Shown: positions 16,791 to 26,199 of the stretch, one piece after another | How the letters are laid out: each line of letters begins with the position of its first letter | How positions within the stretch are numbered: the stretch's first letter is position 1 | Source of the DNA: Fimisoma sp964619315 | Lineage (GTDB): Bacteria; Bacillota; Clostridia; Peptostreptococcales; Anaerovoracaceae | DNA: 64,000 nucleotides | Direction of reading: 5' to 3' | Assembly (NCBI GenBank): GCA_964619315.1 | Contig: CAZUEH010000003.1 | Span: 1-64,000, forward strand | Made by a program: the position numbers and the translations under genes | The notes under the pieces: generated by a model | The model's database searches: none | What the model was told of the DNA's origin: nothing | The model's input: only the letters and a program-made list of their open reading frames with translations

Positions 16791-17894
16791 TTAGTCTATC
16801 ACATATACATTAACTTTTCTTGCACCCCATTTATAGCACTGTCGCATATCTTCCATATACAAGTCTATTGTGTTCCCTTTGATTCCACTTCCTACATCGT
16901 TAGCTATGGCATAACCATAGTTCTCGACATAAATCAATGAGCCAAGAGGAATTACTTTTTTATCCACTGCGCACGTACCATAAGTACATGGTAGTCCAAA
17001 CGCGCCTCTAGGATTTCCGGAAAAATGATATGATACCGCTCTCACTCCGCTTATTTTAGTCTTATATTTAAGACCTGCAGGAGTTCCCGTCTTCATATTC
17101 ATTCCATACGCAATTATTTTATCTTTCTTTTCTGTTAAAACTACAGTTTCGTCTAAAGTTTTTGATGTTTCTACGCCATCAACAAAGACTACTGTATAAG
17201 TGTTTTGAGCTCTACCCACTGCACCTTCTTGCACGACCTGCGTTTTCCCTATAACCATATTAGGGTCTGGCACATGCTTTGTTGCAAAAGTAGTATCCTC
17301 TTCTTCTACAATTTGCTCGATGATAACTCGTTTTACCTGCAAAGAGTCACCTTTGCCTAACGTTTTGTCCAAAGCAGGTTCTACGATATCGTTTTCCCCT
17401 ACCTCAACATTGAGCTTCTTCAAAATTTCTTCTACCGTAGTTGGTAGTATGGTAATTACTTCAGTCTCTCCGTCCACAGTAACGGGTATGTCGACTGCCT
17501 TAGTTATCCTTATTTCCATATTGTTGGAAATATTATCATATATATCTACGTCTATAGCATCTTGACCACTTACATAGTCAATCTGGTGGTTTTCAATAAA
17601 AGTGTCTACTCTTAAAGACGTAGTTTCATAGTTTGTCGTAGTAATTGTAATTGAATCATCAATTTTTACTGTAACGGTTTTGGGTGCCGCAAATCCTACT
17701 ATGACCAAGCCAATGGCTAAAGTGCAAACTGTAACCACCATGGTTTTTGCGATTCTAGGGTGATTTCCTCTGAATGTGTTTACTGTTTTTCTGTGATGAA
17801 AGGTCTTTTTGTCAAGCCCCTCCATAGTATTTTTACACCATTGGAAAAATCTATCCACAAGAATCTCTACATTCCCTTTTGGTTTGTCTACCAT
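16791..17894 (-). CDS. DUF348/G5/3D-domain cell-wall protein (YabE-like)
   Basis: A 367-aa exported, membrane-anchored protein. After a short cytoplasmic N-terminus there is one membrane segment (about residues 52-70, TMVVTVCTLAIGLVIVGFAA), ubiquitin-like DUF348 repeats (about 72-190), a G5 domain (about 195-270) and a C-terminal 3D domain with conserved aspartates in AIANDVGSGIKGNTIDLYM. Proteins with this layout are related to resuscitation-promoting/stationary-phase wall lytic enzymes, and the 3D fold resembles the MltA lytic transglycosylase core. It is transcribed alone from a promoter at 17923-17951. Confidence 0.9.
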   Translation of the reverse strand: MVDKPKGNVEILVDRFFQWCKNTMEGLDKKTFHHRKTVNTFRGNHPRIAKTMVVTVCTLAIGLVIVGFAAPKTVTVKIDDSITITTTNYETTSLRVDTFIENHQIDYVSGQDAIDVDIYDNISNNMEIRITKAVDIPVTVDGETEVITILPTTVEEILKKLNVEVGENDIVEPALDKTLGKGDSLQVKRVIIEQIVEEEDTTFATKHVPDPNMVIGKTQVVQEGAVGRAQNTYTVVFVDGVETSKTLDETVVLTEKKDKIIAYGMNMKTGTPAGLKYKTKISGVRAVSYHFSGNPRGAFGLPCTYGTCAVDKKVIPLGSLIYVENYGYAIANDVGSGIKGNTIDLYMEDMRQCYKWGARKVNVYVID

Positions 17895-17922
17895 AAGTCC
17901 TCCTATTCTTTGTGACTTGCAA

Positions 17923-17951
17923 AGTTTATCATTTCACAAGCAAAAAGTCAA
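17923..17951 (-). promoter_or_regulatory. Sigma-A promoter of the G5/3D gene
   Basis: Minus-strand TTGACT (17951-17946), 17-base spacer, TAAACT (17928-17923), about 30 bases before the ATG. Confidence 0.65.
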
Positions 17952-18060
17952 TAAAATAGGGCGTTTTCAACGTTTAGGGGTGTTTTTCCCCCTAGTTTTT
18001 TGTAGGTTTTGTGAAGAACGTGTGTGTAATTGACGCTCAGTATCATGTAAATAATGGCAC

Positions 18061-18103
18061 TAAAAAACCAGTCCCTATAGTGATAATAGTTTAAGGACTG
18101 GTT
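18061..18103 (-). terminator. Intrinsic terminator of the AspT-family transporter gene
   Basis: AACCAGTCC/GGACTGGTT stem (18066-18074 and 18095-18103) with a 20-base loop, followed on the minus strand by TTTTTT. Confidence 0.7.
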
Positions 18104-18135
18104 CATTTTTCGACTATTTATTTGGTTACTTCCCT

Positions 18136-19548
18136 CTACAACAGTGGCAATTTGTTTAAAATTATGGAAAATATGACCATCCCAATAAGGGCAAATGGAT
18201 AAGTTGCTCCATACCCTGCGCCAGGGTCATCGCTTCCCACAGCTTCTGTTGCAGCCCCAAGTCCTGGAGTAGATGTCATCCCTCCACAAATAGCTCCTGA
18301 AAGTATAATCCAATTCAGTTTAAATGCGTAACGTCCAATTAAGAATCCGACCATTACAGCAACAAATCCTACTATCAGACTAATCATGGCTAAGATCAAT
18401 CCCGAGCCCATTACTGCATCTACTGCGCCATAACCGTAGTTGAGTCCAACGATAGCTAAGAAAAAGCTCAAAGCAAGTTCTCTAACAACAGTAGTTACTT
18501 TAGGATCCATCCTAAAAGACAATGGGCCTATCTTGCCTATATATCCTAAGAAGAGTGCTGCAATTAAAACTCCTCCGGTAGCCTCGAGGCTCACATATCC
18601 CAGCGGACCCATATAAATCTTTATCGACCCTAACAAATATCCTACAGCACAAACTAAGGCAAAAGATATTATGCTAAACTGTGTGACCGGTATCTCTTTA
18701 ATTCCTGAAACATTTCTCGCCGCTTCCATCTCTATTAGATACTTTTTGCGTTCTTCTTCAACGTCAAATTTGAAAATTACATTCAAAAAGTTTACGGCCA
18801 AAATTACAACGATGACACCAAAAGGGTATCCTACTGCCGAACCTATACCTACCTGTGCTGTGGCTTGATTGATATAGTCCTTCTTCATATCATCTGTAAG
18901 TGCTTTTGTATTTTCGACTGTGACATCTTTATATTTATCGTTTAACTTAAGTACATCAAGTATACTTTCTTTTTCCTTGTCGGTCTTGTTTTCATATTCA
19001 TCTGCAAGTTCTGTCGAGTGAGCGTTTGCAGTTTCGAGTGCCGAAGCAAGCCCTGGAGAGCTAGTCATCGCACCTGTATAGACTCCTGTAACCGCATAGG
19101 AATTAGTTCCTGAGCAAAAGGCAGTGCACAAGTATGTAGTCCCTGCTCCTACAAAGGTTATAATTATCGCCAGCACTACAAATTTTGAGCCGTATTTTTT
19201 AAGAATAACACCAAGGTCTTTTGATGCCAAAATACCTACTGCTGCAACAAAGATTAAGAGTGCAGTAGTAAAGAAATATGAATTTATAACCTTGTCGCCG
19301 TTATCTACTATTATCTGGGTAGCTGCTTTCATGCCGGCGGCATCGTTATCTCCAGAATCATAGATTTTTCTGGCAAATCCATATGCCATCCACCCTACAG
19401 CAAGGCCAGCAAACAACGTTCCAGAAAATCCAAAACTAAATTTGCCGAATTTTATTTTTTCAAATAGAAGTCCGATGACAACCGTTACGAACATCAATAT
19501 AAACGGGTTTAGCATAAGGCTTATAACGTCAAACCTAACTAATGGCAT
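18136..19548 (-). CDS. AspT/YidE/YbjL-family transporter
   Basis: A 470-aa polytopic membrane protein with about ten or more hydrophobic segments in two halves. Each half carries the duplicated family motif: GAMTSSPGLASALE in the first and GGMTSTPGLGAATEAVG in the second (PF06826, the aspartate:alanine exchanger duplication domain). A charged cytoplasmic loop (about 180-265) lies between. The ATG at 19548 is chosen over an upstream TTG because GGGAGGAG lies eight bases before it. It follows the lysine-fermentation operon but is separated by a terminator, so a role in amino-acid exchange is only a guess. Confidence 0.85.
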   Translation of the reverse strand: MPLVRFDVISLMLNPFILMFVTVVIGLLFEKIKFGKFSFGFSGTLFAGLAVGWMAYGFARKIYDSGDNDAAGMKAATQIIVDNGDKVINSYFFTTALLIFVAAVGILASKDLGVILKKYGSKFVVLAIIITFVGAGTTYLCTAFCSGTNSYAVTGVYTGAMTSSPGLASALETANAHSTELADEYENKTDKEKESILDVLKLNDKYKDVTVENTKALTDDMKKDYINQATAQVGIGSAVGYPFGVIVVILAVNFLNVIFKFDVEEERKKYLIEMEAARNVSGIKEIPVTQFSIISFALVCAVGYLLGSIKIYMGPLGYVSLEATGGVLIAALFLGYIGKIGPLSFRMDPKVTTVVRELALSFFLAIVGLNYGYGAVDAVMGSGLILAMISLIVGFVAVMVGFLIGRYAFKLNWIILSGAICGGMTSTPGLGAATEAVGSDDPGAGYGATYPFALIGMVIFSIILNKLPLL

Positions 19549-19640
19549 TTGTGTCTCCTCCCAAATCAAGCTAAATATATGTTATCATATCATATTTTGT
19601 CGTTATTTCCAACCAACGACAAATTAAATCTTAGTTGCAC

Positions 19641-19667
19641 AAAAAAGGAGCCGAATGGCTCCTTTTT
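19641..19667. terminator. Bidirectional terminator ending the lysine operon
   Basis: AAAAAGGAGCC/GGCTCCTTTTT stem with a four-base loop, 28 bases after the atoA stop. It has A and T tracts on both sides. Confidence 0.88.
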
Positions 19668-19694
19668 CCCTATTTCACTTATCAGGACTTCGTC

Positions 19695-20348
19695 TTAGTC
19701 TTCCATCTCCTTCATATTAGGGTCGAATTTAAGTTCACATCCTGTTGCTGCCTGAATGTCATCTTTGGAGAAGTCAGAATGGAGTTCAACTACCCAAACG
19801 CCATCTTCTCTGATTTCCATAACGCCCATTTCAGTGATGATTTTGGAAACGCATTTTTCTGCTGTTAAAGGCAAACTGCATTCCTTTAAAATTTTATGTG
19901 CACCTTTTTGAGTGTGAAGCATTACTATAATAACTTCAGGACATCCTGCACATAAGTCCATAGCGCCGCCCATACCTGCAACTTTTTTGCCAGGTACGAT
20001 CCAGTTTGCTAGGTCTCCGTTTTGAGCAACTTCCATTGCTCCTAAAACTGTAGCTCTAACATGTCCGCCTCTTACAAGGCCAAATGACTCAGCAGTGTCA
20101 AAATACTTAGCTCTTGGAACTGCTGTTACATAAGTACCACCTGAGTTGATAACATCAACATCTAAAGTGGAGCCGTCAGCTAAACCGTCGATTCCTGCAA
20201 AACCATTTTCTGAATGGCATGTAACCATAGCATCATCTGGGAGGAAGTCTGCAACCATTGTAGGCAGGCCGATTCCCAAGTTAATGAAATCGCCATCTTT
20301 AAATTCTTTTGCGCATCTCTTCGCAATTCTTAATTTTAAATCTGCCAT
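19695..20348 (-). CDS. atoA: Butyryl-/acetyl-CoA:acetoacetate CoA-transferase, beta subunit
   Basis: A 217-aa class I CoA-transferase subunit. The active-site glutamate region HSENGFAGIDG (near residue 50) and GAMDLCAGCPEVIIVM are characteristic of subunit B. With the alpha subunit it moves CoA between acetoacetate and acyl-CoA, which in lysine fermentation releases the fatty acid end product and activates acetoacetate. The gene overlaps the end of atoD by 13 bases and is the last gene of the kdd-kam operon. Note that the motif runs HSENG, the standard family signature. Confidence 0.92.
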   Translation of the reverse strand: MADLKLRIAKRCAKEFKDGDFINLGIGLPTMVADFLPDDAMVTCHSENGFAGIDGLADGSTLDVDVINSGGTYVTAVPRAKYFDTAESFGLVRGGHVRATVLGAMEVAQNGDLANWIVPGKKVAGMGGAMDLCAGCPEVIIVMLHTQKGAHKILKECSLPLTAEKCVSKIITEMGVMEIREDGVWVVELHSDFSKDDIQAATGCELKFDPNMKEMED

Positions 20349-21061
20349 CTCTGTTCTCCTTCCGCAATAGATTCTACTAACACGCCAGCAACTGCGAAGT
20401 AGTCAGGATCGATTTCTCCGATTTCAACAATCTTTTCAGGTGCAATAACGGTGTGCTTTGCAGCACCTGCCATTACATAGTTGAAATTCTTTGTTGTTTT
20501 TGCACAGTAGTAGTTACCGAACTTATCAGCAACAGTAGGTCTGATTAGAGCATAATCAGCATATAAAGGCATTTCGAATAAGTACTTTTTGCCTTCGATT
20601 TCCATAACTTGCTTCTTTCTTCCTAGTTCGTCTAGTTCAGTTTCCATAGGAGTACCTACTCCTGTAGGAGTTAGGATTCCGCCTAATCCGTAAGCGGCAG
20701 CTCTGATTTTTTCTGCTAGAGTTCCCTGTGGAATCAAAGTGTATTTTAAAGTTCCTTCTGCAATCTGTTCGTTAATTTTAGGGTTAACGCCGATATGAGA
20801 AGCAATTAAGTGGTCAACCATGTGGTTAGCCAATAATTTGCCAATTCCTCTTGGAGTTTTTGCTGCAAATTCGCCTGCAGGTTGTCCAGCATCAAGTCCT
20901 CCATCATTGGCTATGACTGTAAGGTGCTTTACACCCTTTCTTACCAATGCGTCCATTAGGACTTCTGGAGAACCAGTTGCAAGGAAGCCACCAATCATAA
21001 TGGTCATGCCGTCCTTTACGCCTGCAACCGCTTCATCTGCAGTGACAATTTTATTAATCAT
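20336..21061 (-). CDS. atoD: Butyryl-/acetyl-CoA:acetoacetate CoA-transferase, alpha subunit
   Basis: A 241-aa subunit A of a class I CoA-transferase with the N-terminal MTIMIGGFLATGSPE motif (the glycine-rich oxyanion loop) and PTVADKFGNYYCAKTTKNFN. It pairs with the overlapping beta-subunit gene. In Fusobacterium and clostridial lysine clusters the same pair accompanies kamDE; here it is 28 nt downstream of kamE. Exact acyl donor (acetate or butyrate) cannot be read from sequence. Confidence 0.92.
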   Translation of the reverse strand: MINKIVTADEAVAGVKDGMTIMIGGFLATGSPEVLMDALVRKGVKHLTVIANDGGLDAGQPAGEFAAKTPRGIGKLLANHMVDHLIASHIGVNPKINEQIAEGTLKYTLIPQGTLAEKIRAAAYGLGGILTPTGVGTPMETELDELGRKKQVMEIEGKKYLFEMPLYADYALIRPTVADKFGNYYCAKTTKNFNYVMAGAAKHTVIAPEKIVEIGEIDPDYFAVAGVLVESIAEGEQRWQI

Positions 21062-21089
21062 GTTTGTATCACCTTTCTACAATTTAGTT

Positions 21090-21875
21090 TTAACGATCTG
21101 CAATGTCGGATTTTTTCTCCCAGCCTCTGTTAATAACTTCTTGAGCAACGTATGACATTACGTGTTCAGCATATTTTCCAGGGCCAAAGCCTGCATCGTA
21201 TCCTAATTCCTGAGCGATTTCGTGGGAAAGTCTAGGACCTCCGCATGTAAGAATAATCTTATCGCGCAAACCTTCTGCTTCAAGAAGCTCTACCATGTTT
21301 GTTAGGTTCATGATATGAACATCTTTCTGAGTTACAGTCTGTGAAACAAGAATAGCATCAGCGTTAACTTCTTTTGCTTTTGCAATTAGTTGTTCATTAG
21401 GGACCTGAGATCCCATGTTGTAAGCTACTACGTTCTTGAATCTTTCAAGACCAAAATGTCCGTGGAAGCCTTTCATCTGGATAATCGCATCGATACCTAC
21501 AGTATGAGCGTCTGTACCTGTGGATGCTCCTACAACTACGACATCTCTACCTATATTTTCGCCTATAAAGTCTCCGCACTCAACTCTGTCCATAGTTTCG
21601 CCTTCAACCTTAGGAACTTTAATTGTAGTAAAGTCTACTGTCTGCTGGCATTTTCCGTATACTACGAAGAATGTGAATCCAGGGCAAAGTTCATTATAAT
21701 GAGTTACATTTGGCTCATCAAATCCCATTTTTTTGGCAAGCTGTTTAGCAGCTTCTTCTGCTTCTTCGCTGTAAGGTACAGGAAGAGTAAAAGCCATCTC
21801 AACCATGCCGTCGTTTAGCGTATCTCCGTAAGGTTTAACTTTTGTTAAATCTACATTACTTGCTGCTGCTGTCAT
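21090..21875 (-). CDS. kamE: Lysine 5,6-aminomutase beta subunit (B12-binding)
   Basis: Small subunit of the adenosylcobalamin/PLP enzyme moving the terminal amino group of beta-lysine (or D-lysine) to carbon 5. The 261-aa protein carries the cobalamin motif DAHTVG with the cobalt-ligand histidine at residue 124, and eleven residues later Lys135 (IIQMKGFHG), spaced like the lysine that tethers PLP in characterised KamE. The Rossmann-like B12 domain follows. Its ATG overlaps the kamD stop by one base (TAATG), ensuring equal expression of both subunits. Confidence 0.96.
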   Translation of the reverse strand: MTAAASNVDLTKVKPYGDTLNDGMVEMAFTLPVPYSEEAEEAAKQLAKKMGFDEPNVTHYNELCPGFTFFVVYGKCQQTVDFTTIKVPKVEGETMDRVECGDFIGENIGRDVVVVGASTGTDAHTVGIDAIIQMKGFHGHFGLERFKNVVAYNMGSQVPNEQLIAKAKEVNADAILVSQTVTQKDVHIMNLTNMVELLEAEGLRDKIILTCGGPRLSHEIAQELGYDAGFGPGKYAEHVMSYVAQEVINRGWEKKSDIADR

Positions 21876-23431
21876 TAGTCTTCACCTCCAAGCATCAGTG
21901 GAATAAGCGGATTGAAGTACATGTCGTCTTTTGCACAAACTCCTGAAAGACCGTGACCACCATCCTTAGGTCTCTTAACTCCGCCGAATATACCTTTTTC
22001 AATAGTTGAGAACAATCCTTCATTCTCAACCTCAGCAAGAAGTTCATCTGCTTTTTTAAGAACTGTCTGTGCTCTCTTTTGAATTATACCGTCTGTCTTG
22101 AATTCTACTTCTGAACCAAGATCTTTACAGTTATTGAAGATATACTTTGCATTTTCAATGGAAAGATATCTGTCATGCATGTGTGGTGTATGGATAGCTT
22201 CTGTAAGCATTCCTAAAAGCTGTAATGACTGTCCAGACCAAATAGCAACTAGGTTGAATAATGCATCCTGAATGTTGCCTTTGAAAATGTTTCCTGTCAT
22301 AAACTTTGTAGGAGGCATGTATTTTAAGCTTGCCTTAGGGAAGATTTCTCTTGCCATTATAGCCTGTGACAATTCATAAAGGAATCCGTTTTCCATGTTA
22401 GGATCCATTTCGAATGCATGGCCAAGACCCATTTGTTCTTCTTTAATATTTGCAAGTACTGCGAACTGCTCATTGATGAACTGGGACGCTGTAACTGTAT
22501 GAGCTGCTTCATATGCATCATCAGTAGTAAGGTAGTTATCTTCTCCAGAGTTGAAGATGATTCCGCAGTATCCGATGATTACACGGCTCATGTACTGGTC
22601 TACTAATGTTCTCTGCATGTTGATATCTCTGAAAAGAATTCCGTAGATAGCATCGTTAAGAAGCACGTCTAATCTTTCTAATGCTCCCATTGCAGCGATT
22701 TCAGGCATGCACATGCCGGATGAATAGTTACATAGTCTAATGTATCTACCAACTTCTTCACCAACTTCGTCAAGAGCTTTTCTCATGATTTTGAAGTTTT
22801 CCTGTGTTGCGTAAGTACCGCCGAAACCTTCTGTTGTAGGTCCGTAAGGAACATAGTCAAGGAGTGACTGTGCAGTAGTTCTGATTACCGCTATGATGTC
22901 TGCGCCCTGTCTTGCGGCAGCCTGTGCCTGGATAACGTCCTCATATATATTACCTGTAGCTACGATTACATATAGATATGGTTGTGCACCTTCTCCTAAT
23001 CTGTCTAAAAGAGCTTTTCTCTCTGCTGCCTGAGCCTTAATTTTCTTTAGAGACTCATGAACTTTAGGCATAATAGCTTTTTCTGCTTCTTCTACTGATG
23101 CTGTAGGCAACTTAGTAATTTCAAGTTTGCCAGCAGCCATTTCCTCAGCGATTTCTTGTGGTGCTTTGCCAGTCTGAACCATAGCATTACCAATCCAGTA
23201 TGCAACTCCACGAGCTAGGCCACCCGCCTCTTTAATCTGATCAACTACAACGTTTGGAAGTGGTGTTTCAACATCATCTACACCATCAACGCCTAAAAGT
23301 CTTACAATGGTTCTCTCTGTGCTGACAGTTGTGTGTCTGTCAATAAACCCTTGCATGTCTTTTGCAATATTGGCAGCATGAGAACGGGCACTGTCAACTA
23401 CTTTTGGGTCAAGGTTTAATTTGCTTTTCAT
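21875..23431 (-). CDS. kamD: Lysine 5,6-aminomutase alpha subunit
   Basis: Large subunit (518 aa) of lysine 5,6-aminomutase, a TIM-barrel that binds substrate, PLP and the adenosyl part of B12. The N-terminus KLNLDPKVVDSARSHAANIA and the barrel segment QAAARQGADIIAVIRTTAQS with LDYVPYGPTTEGFGGTYATQ are typical of the family. It acts after KamA in the route lysine, beta-lysine, 3,5-diaminohexanoate. It lies between the reactivase gene kamC (12 nt upstream) and kamE, with a good GAGGAG binding site. Confidence 0.96.
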   Translation of the reverse strand: MKSKLNLDPKVVDSARSHAANIAKDMQGFIDRHTTVSTERTIVRLLGVDGVDDVETPLPNVVVDQIKEAGGLARGVAYWIGNAMVQTGKAPQEIAEEMAAGKLEITKLPTASVEEAEKAIMPKVHESLKKIKAQAAERKALLDRLGEGAQPYLYVIVATGNIYEDVIQAQAAARQGADIIAVIRTTAQSLLDYVPYGPTTEGFGGTYATQENFKIMRKALDEVGEEVGRYIRLCNYSSGMCMPEIAAMGALERLDVLLNDAIYGILFRDINMQRTLVDQYMSRVIIGYCGIIFNSGEDNYLTTDDAYEAAHTVTASQFINEQFAVLANIKEEQMGLGHAFEMDPNMENGFLYELSQAIMAREIFPKASLKYMPPTKFMTGNIFKGNIQDALFNLVAIWSGQSLQLLGMLTEAIHTPHMHDRYLSIENAKYIFNNCKDLGSEVEFKTDGIIQKRAQTVLKKADELLAEVENEGLFSTIEKGIFGGVKRPKDGGHGLSGVCAKDDMYFNPLIPLMLGGED

Positions 23432-23443
23432 CCTTTTCTCTCC

Positions 23444-25087
23444 TCACTTAATATATTTTTTTGCTCCATCAATAATTTCCTTGTCGATGCCTAACATCTT
23501 GGCGATATTGAGGGCATCCCTTGGTATTTGACCTTGCTTTTCAACGGTATACAGTCTATAGTCCATATACTTTGAAATTATATTTATTCTCTCTTTTCTG
23601 TTAGCATATCTCAGCTCGCTATCAAGTTGTCTAAAATCAACATCTGCAAGTCCACGAACCTGCATATTCTTGATTCCATCCTCCTCAGCCACTGCTTCAA
23701 AATGCGTAGTAATGAGAGTAATATACGGTTTTTCCTTAAGATAATCCACCAAACTTCTAGTAAGGGCTAACCCCTCAACCGGATTAGTTCCACTGGCTAT
23801 CTCATCTATCAATATTAGCGACCTATCGTCACTGTGATCTAATATTTCCTTTAGCTCCTCCATCTCGCTTCCAAAGCTAGAAAGACCTCTCTCCACTGAC
23901 TGACTATCTCCTATGAGGATTTGCATATAGTTGGAAAGTCCCACTTTGGCAGACTTGCATGGTACGAAGAACCCATATTGGGCTAAAATCGCAACCAATC
24001 CCGCAAGTTTAAGGGAAATAGTTTTGCCTCCCATGTTGGCCCCTGTTATACAGGTAACGCCATCAGCAAGGGAGAAACTTATCGGACAATACTCTTTTTT
24101 CTTTGTTCTAAGAATATCCTCAACCTTAAGGTGCCTTCCTTCTTCTATCTCCAATACATGCTCTCCAGATATTTCTGGCTTAACGCAAGCAGTGTTTATA
24201 GCATATATGGCCTTGCCTAACGCAAAGTCCAAGGCTCCAATCTTTTGGCAGTTATTTTTTAGAACATCTTCAAACTTTGAAATTTCTGTAGAAAGGCGAC
24301 GTCTCACGACAGTCTCTTCCTCATCTAACTCCAAGTTTAGTGCTTCCATTGCTTCCATCAATTTGTAGACTTCGGCACACGGTTTTAGCTGAAAAGTAAC
24401 CGTCATATAATCTTCATCTACTTGTTGTAAATCTTCAATGGCCTTGTACTTTTCCAAGTCTCCACTGTTCTTTGACACAGAACAATCAAATTTTGGAGTT
24501 AACATTATTCCATGTTCTTTTTTTATTTCTTCTTTTCTGACCTTTTGTTGCCTCCTTACGGAAAGCTCAATCTGTCTCTTTTCTTCCCTAAGGCTACGAA
24601 GTTTTTCTGAAAACTCGTTATATATATAGAACGTATTGAGTCTATCTTTGTTAGGGTCCAAAACATCCAAAAGTTCTTCTGTAGGCTCTAATATGAATTC
24701 CTCAGGAACTGGCGTGTTTGATTCGCTACAAATCTGCTGAATCTTTCTCATCATAAGCAGCAATGTCTTTATTTCGTAAAGTTCTACTACGGAAAGAGCA
24801 TTCTTTTTACTTCTTTCTATAGTATATGTTGCGTCTTTGATTTCCATGAAAGCTTCAGAAAGGACTTCCACTGACTTTTTATTGGCTTCAGCAAAAGTCA
24901 TCATATCCTCAATTTTGTCAAGTTCGCTTTTTAGTTCTTCTTCTTCCCCTGGGAAAAAAGGTTTTATTTCTTTTAATATATTTTTGCCAAAAGGAGTGTT
25001 AAGGTCTATCTGAGACATTACATAATCAAGGCCAGTTTCTAATCTTGTCTTGGCGTTGGCAAGTCTCCTGTTTGAGCCATGCTTCAT
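23444..25087 (-). CDS. kamC: Lysine 5,6-aminomutase reactivase ATPase KamC (MutS-related)
   Basis: A 547-aa protein with a C-terminal MutS-type ABC ATPase: Walker A GANMGGKT (near residue 350), Walker B SLILIDEIASGTNP and the histidine-containing TLITTHFEAVA switch. The mismatch-recognition domain of true MutS is absent; the first ~330 residues are helical, lever-like. In lysine and ornithine fermentation clusters such MutS-related ATPases accompany aminomutases, and the family is annotated as the reactivase that exchanges damaged B12. Position between kamB and kamD supports this. The reactivase role is family knowledge, not visible directly. Confidence 0.88.
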   Translation of the reverse strand: MKHGSNRRLANAKTRLETGLDYVMSQIDLNTPFGKNILKEIKPFFPGEEEELKSELDKIEDMMTFAEANKKSVEVLSEAFMEIKDATYTIERSKKNALSVVELYEIKTLLLMMRKIQQICSESNTPVPEEFILEPTEELLDVLDPNKDRLNTFYIYNEFSEKLRSLREEKRQIELSVRRQQKVRKEEIKKEHGIMLTPKFDCSVSKNSGDLEKYKAIEDLQQVDEDYMTVTFQLKPCAEVYKLMEAMEALNLELDEEETVVRRRLSTEISKFEDVLKNNCQKIGALDFALGKAIYAINTACVKPEISGEHVLEIEEGRHLKVEDILRTKKKEYCPISFSLADGVTCITGANMGGKTISLKLAGLVAILAQYGFFVPCKSAKVGLSNYMQILIGDSQSVERGLSSFGSEMEELKEILDHSDDRSLILIDEIASGTNPVEGLALTRSLVDYLKEKPYITLITTHFEAVAEEDGIKNMQVRGLADVDFRQLDSELRYANRKERINIISKYMDYRLYTVEKQGQIPRDALNIAKMLGIDKEIIDGAKKYIK

Positions 25088-25102
25088 ATAACTCTCCTCC
25101 TG

Positions 25103-26119
25103 TTATAGTCTTACATCAATAACCGGTATTTCCGGTAACGCTTCCTTCATTGCATTTAATAACACCTCATGGTCGAAGGAATATCCACTCGGTGCAACAG
25201 GGTTCACCGTTACTGCAGCGACTTTTATGTTTTTCATAACGTTGACTTTGAACCTTTTCTTTCTAAGTTGACCCCAATCCATAGGATTGATGAAAATTTT
25301 AGTGGGATCTTTTAGTATGAATCTCACTTGCTTTAGCTTTGCAGAATCTATATCTGCAATTACGCTATTAGTCAATGCTCCTGGAATATAGACATATTCC
25401 GTTTCCTCGTCTATAGCCTCATCAATAAACCTGCTGCCCCCTAAACCTGTTGCCAAGTCTAAAATTTGCACCTTATCTTTTTTGACCAACATTATTTTGT
25501 CTTCTTCCATATGTTCTACAATTAACTCTCTCGCTCTACAGTCTTCTAATTCTGGCAAGCTGTAAAGGCTTACAATATGCGCTGTATCATCAACCACTTT
25601 TTTTAAGTTTCGGGAAAGTACAGCCCCTGTAGAAAGGATAATCGCATCGGAAGTTTCAGGCGAAGCAATAGATTTTCTGTCTATGGCTCCATCTATGAGA
25701 ATCAGTTGACAACCCATGTCAAACATTTCCTCACAAAGTTTTTTTGTGTGTACTGTCGCAACTGGACCTGCAATTTGAACATATCCAGATTCTGCTACTC
25801 TACAAAGAAGCAAGTCGCCGATTGACGTTCTGTAGTTGGACTTTCTAATGATTTCAAGCCCCGCATCAGCTAACTCGTATAGTTGAGTCGGCACCGACAC
25901 TATTGTGTCTTCATAAAGATATACTTTTGGTTTTTCTGTTCCTGTCACCAAGTCCTGACTTTCGCCATCTCTCCCCGTGGACGTTATTCCTAAAACCAGT
26001 CCTTCGTCATCAGCTTCCTCTATAAGATAGTTGAGAGCTGTAGTCTTGCCTGCATTTTTGGCCATACCCACTATGGAAATGGTTTTATATTTAGTTGACA
26101 GGTCATATAAAAACCCCAT
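25103..26119 (-). CDS. kamB: Lysine 5,6-aminomutase reactivase subunit KamB
   Basis: A 338-aa P-loop protein with GMAKNAGKTTALNYLI near the N-terminus (Walker A at about 18-27) and LILIDGAIDRKS as a Walker B-like element. It is the partner of KamC in clostridial lysine clusters. The open frame extends 21 bases upstream, but AGAGGATATACAAT precedes the ATG at 26119, so the start MGFLYDLSTKYK is used. It lies 81 nt after kamA and 15 nt before kamC. Confidence 0.85.
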   Translation of the reverse strand: MGFLYDLSTKYKTISIVGMAKNAGKTTALNYLIEEADDEGLVLGITSTGRDGESQDLVTGTEKPKVYLYEDTIVSVPTQLYELADAGLEIIRKSNYRTSIGDLLLCRVAESGYVQIAGPVATVHTKKLCEEMFDMGCQLILIDGAIDRKSIASPETSDAIILSTGAVLSRNLKKVVDDTAHIVSLYSLPELEDCRARELIVEHMEEDKIMLVKKDKVQILDLATGLGGSRFIDEAIDEETEYVYIPGALTNSVIADIDSAKLKQVRFILKDPTKIFINPMDWGQLRKKRFKVNVMKNIKVAAVTVNPVAPSGYSFDHEVLLNAMKEALPEIPVIDVRL

Positions 26120-26199
26120 ATTGTATATCCTCTTTTGCACCTATAGGGGGACCCGCTGGTCTCCCTATAGGCATAAATTTGTTTAGTTAGTACTAAATA

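Noticed and set aside
21390..21818. Long plus-strand frame opposite kamE
   Set aside because: Antisense shadow of a well-supported gene, with no ribosome binding site; similar antisense frames opposite ftsH, metG, kamC and the GTPase fusion were dismissed for the same reason.
23444..25087. DNA mismatch repair MutS2
   Set aside because: No mismatch-binding domain and no Smr or KOW domain; location inside the kam operon fits the aminomutase reactivase.
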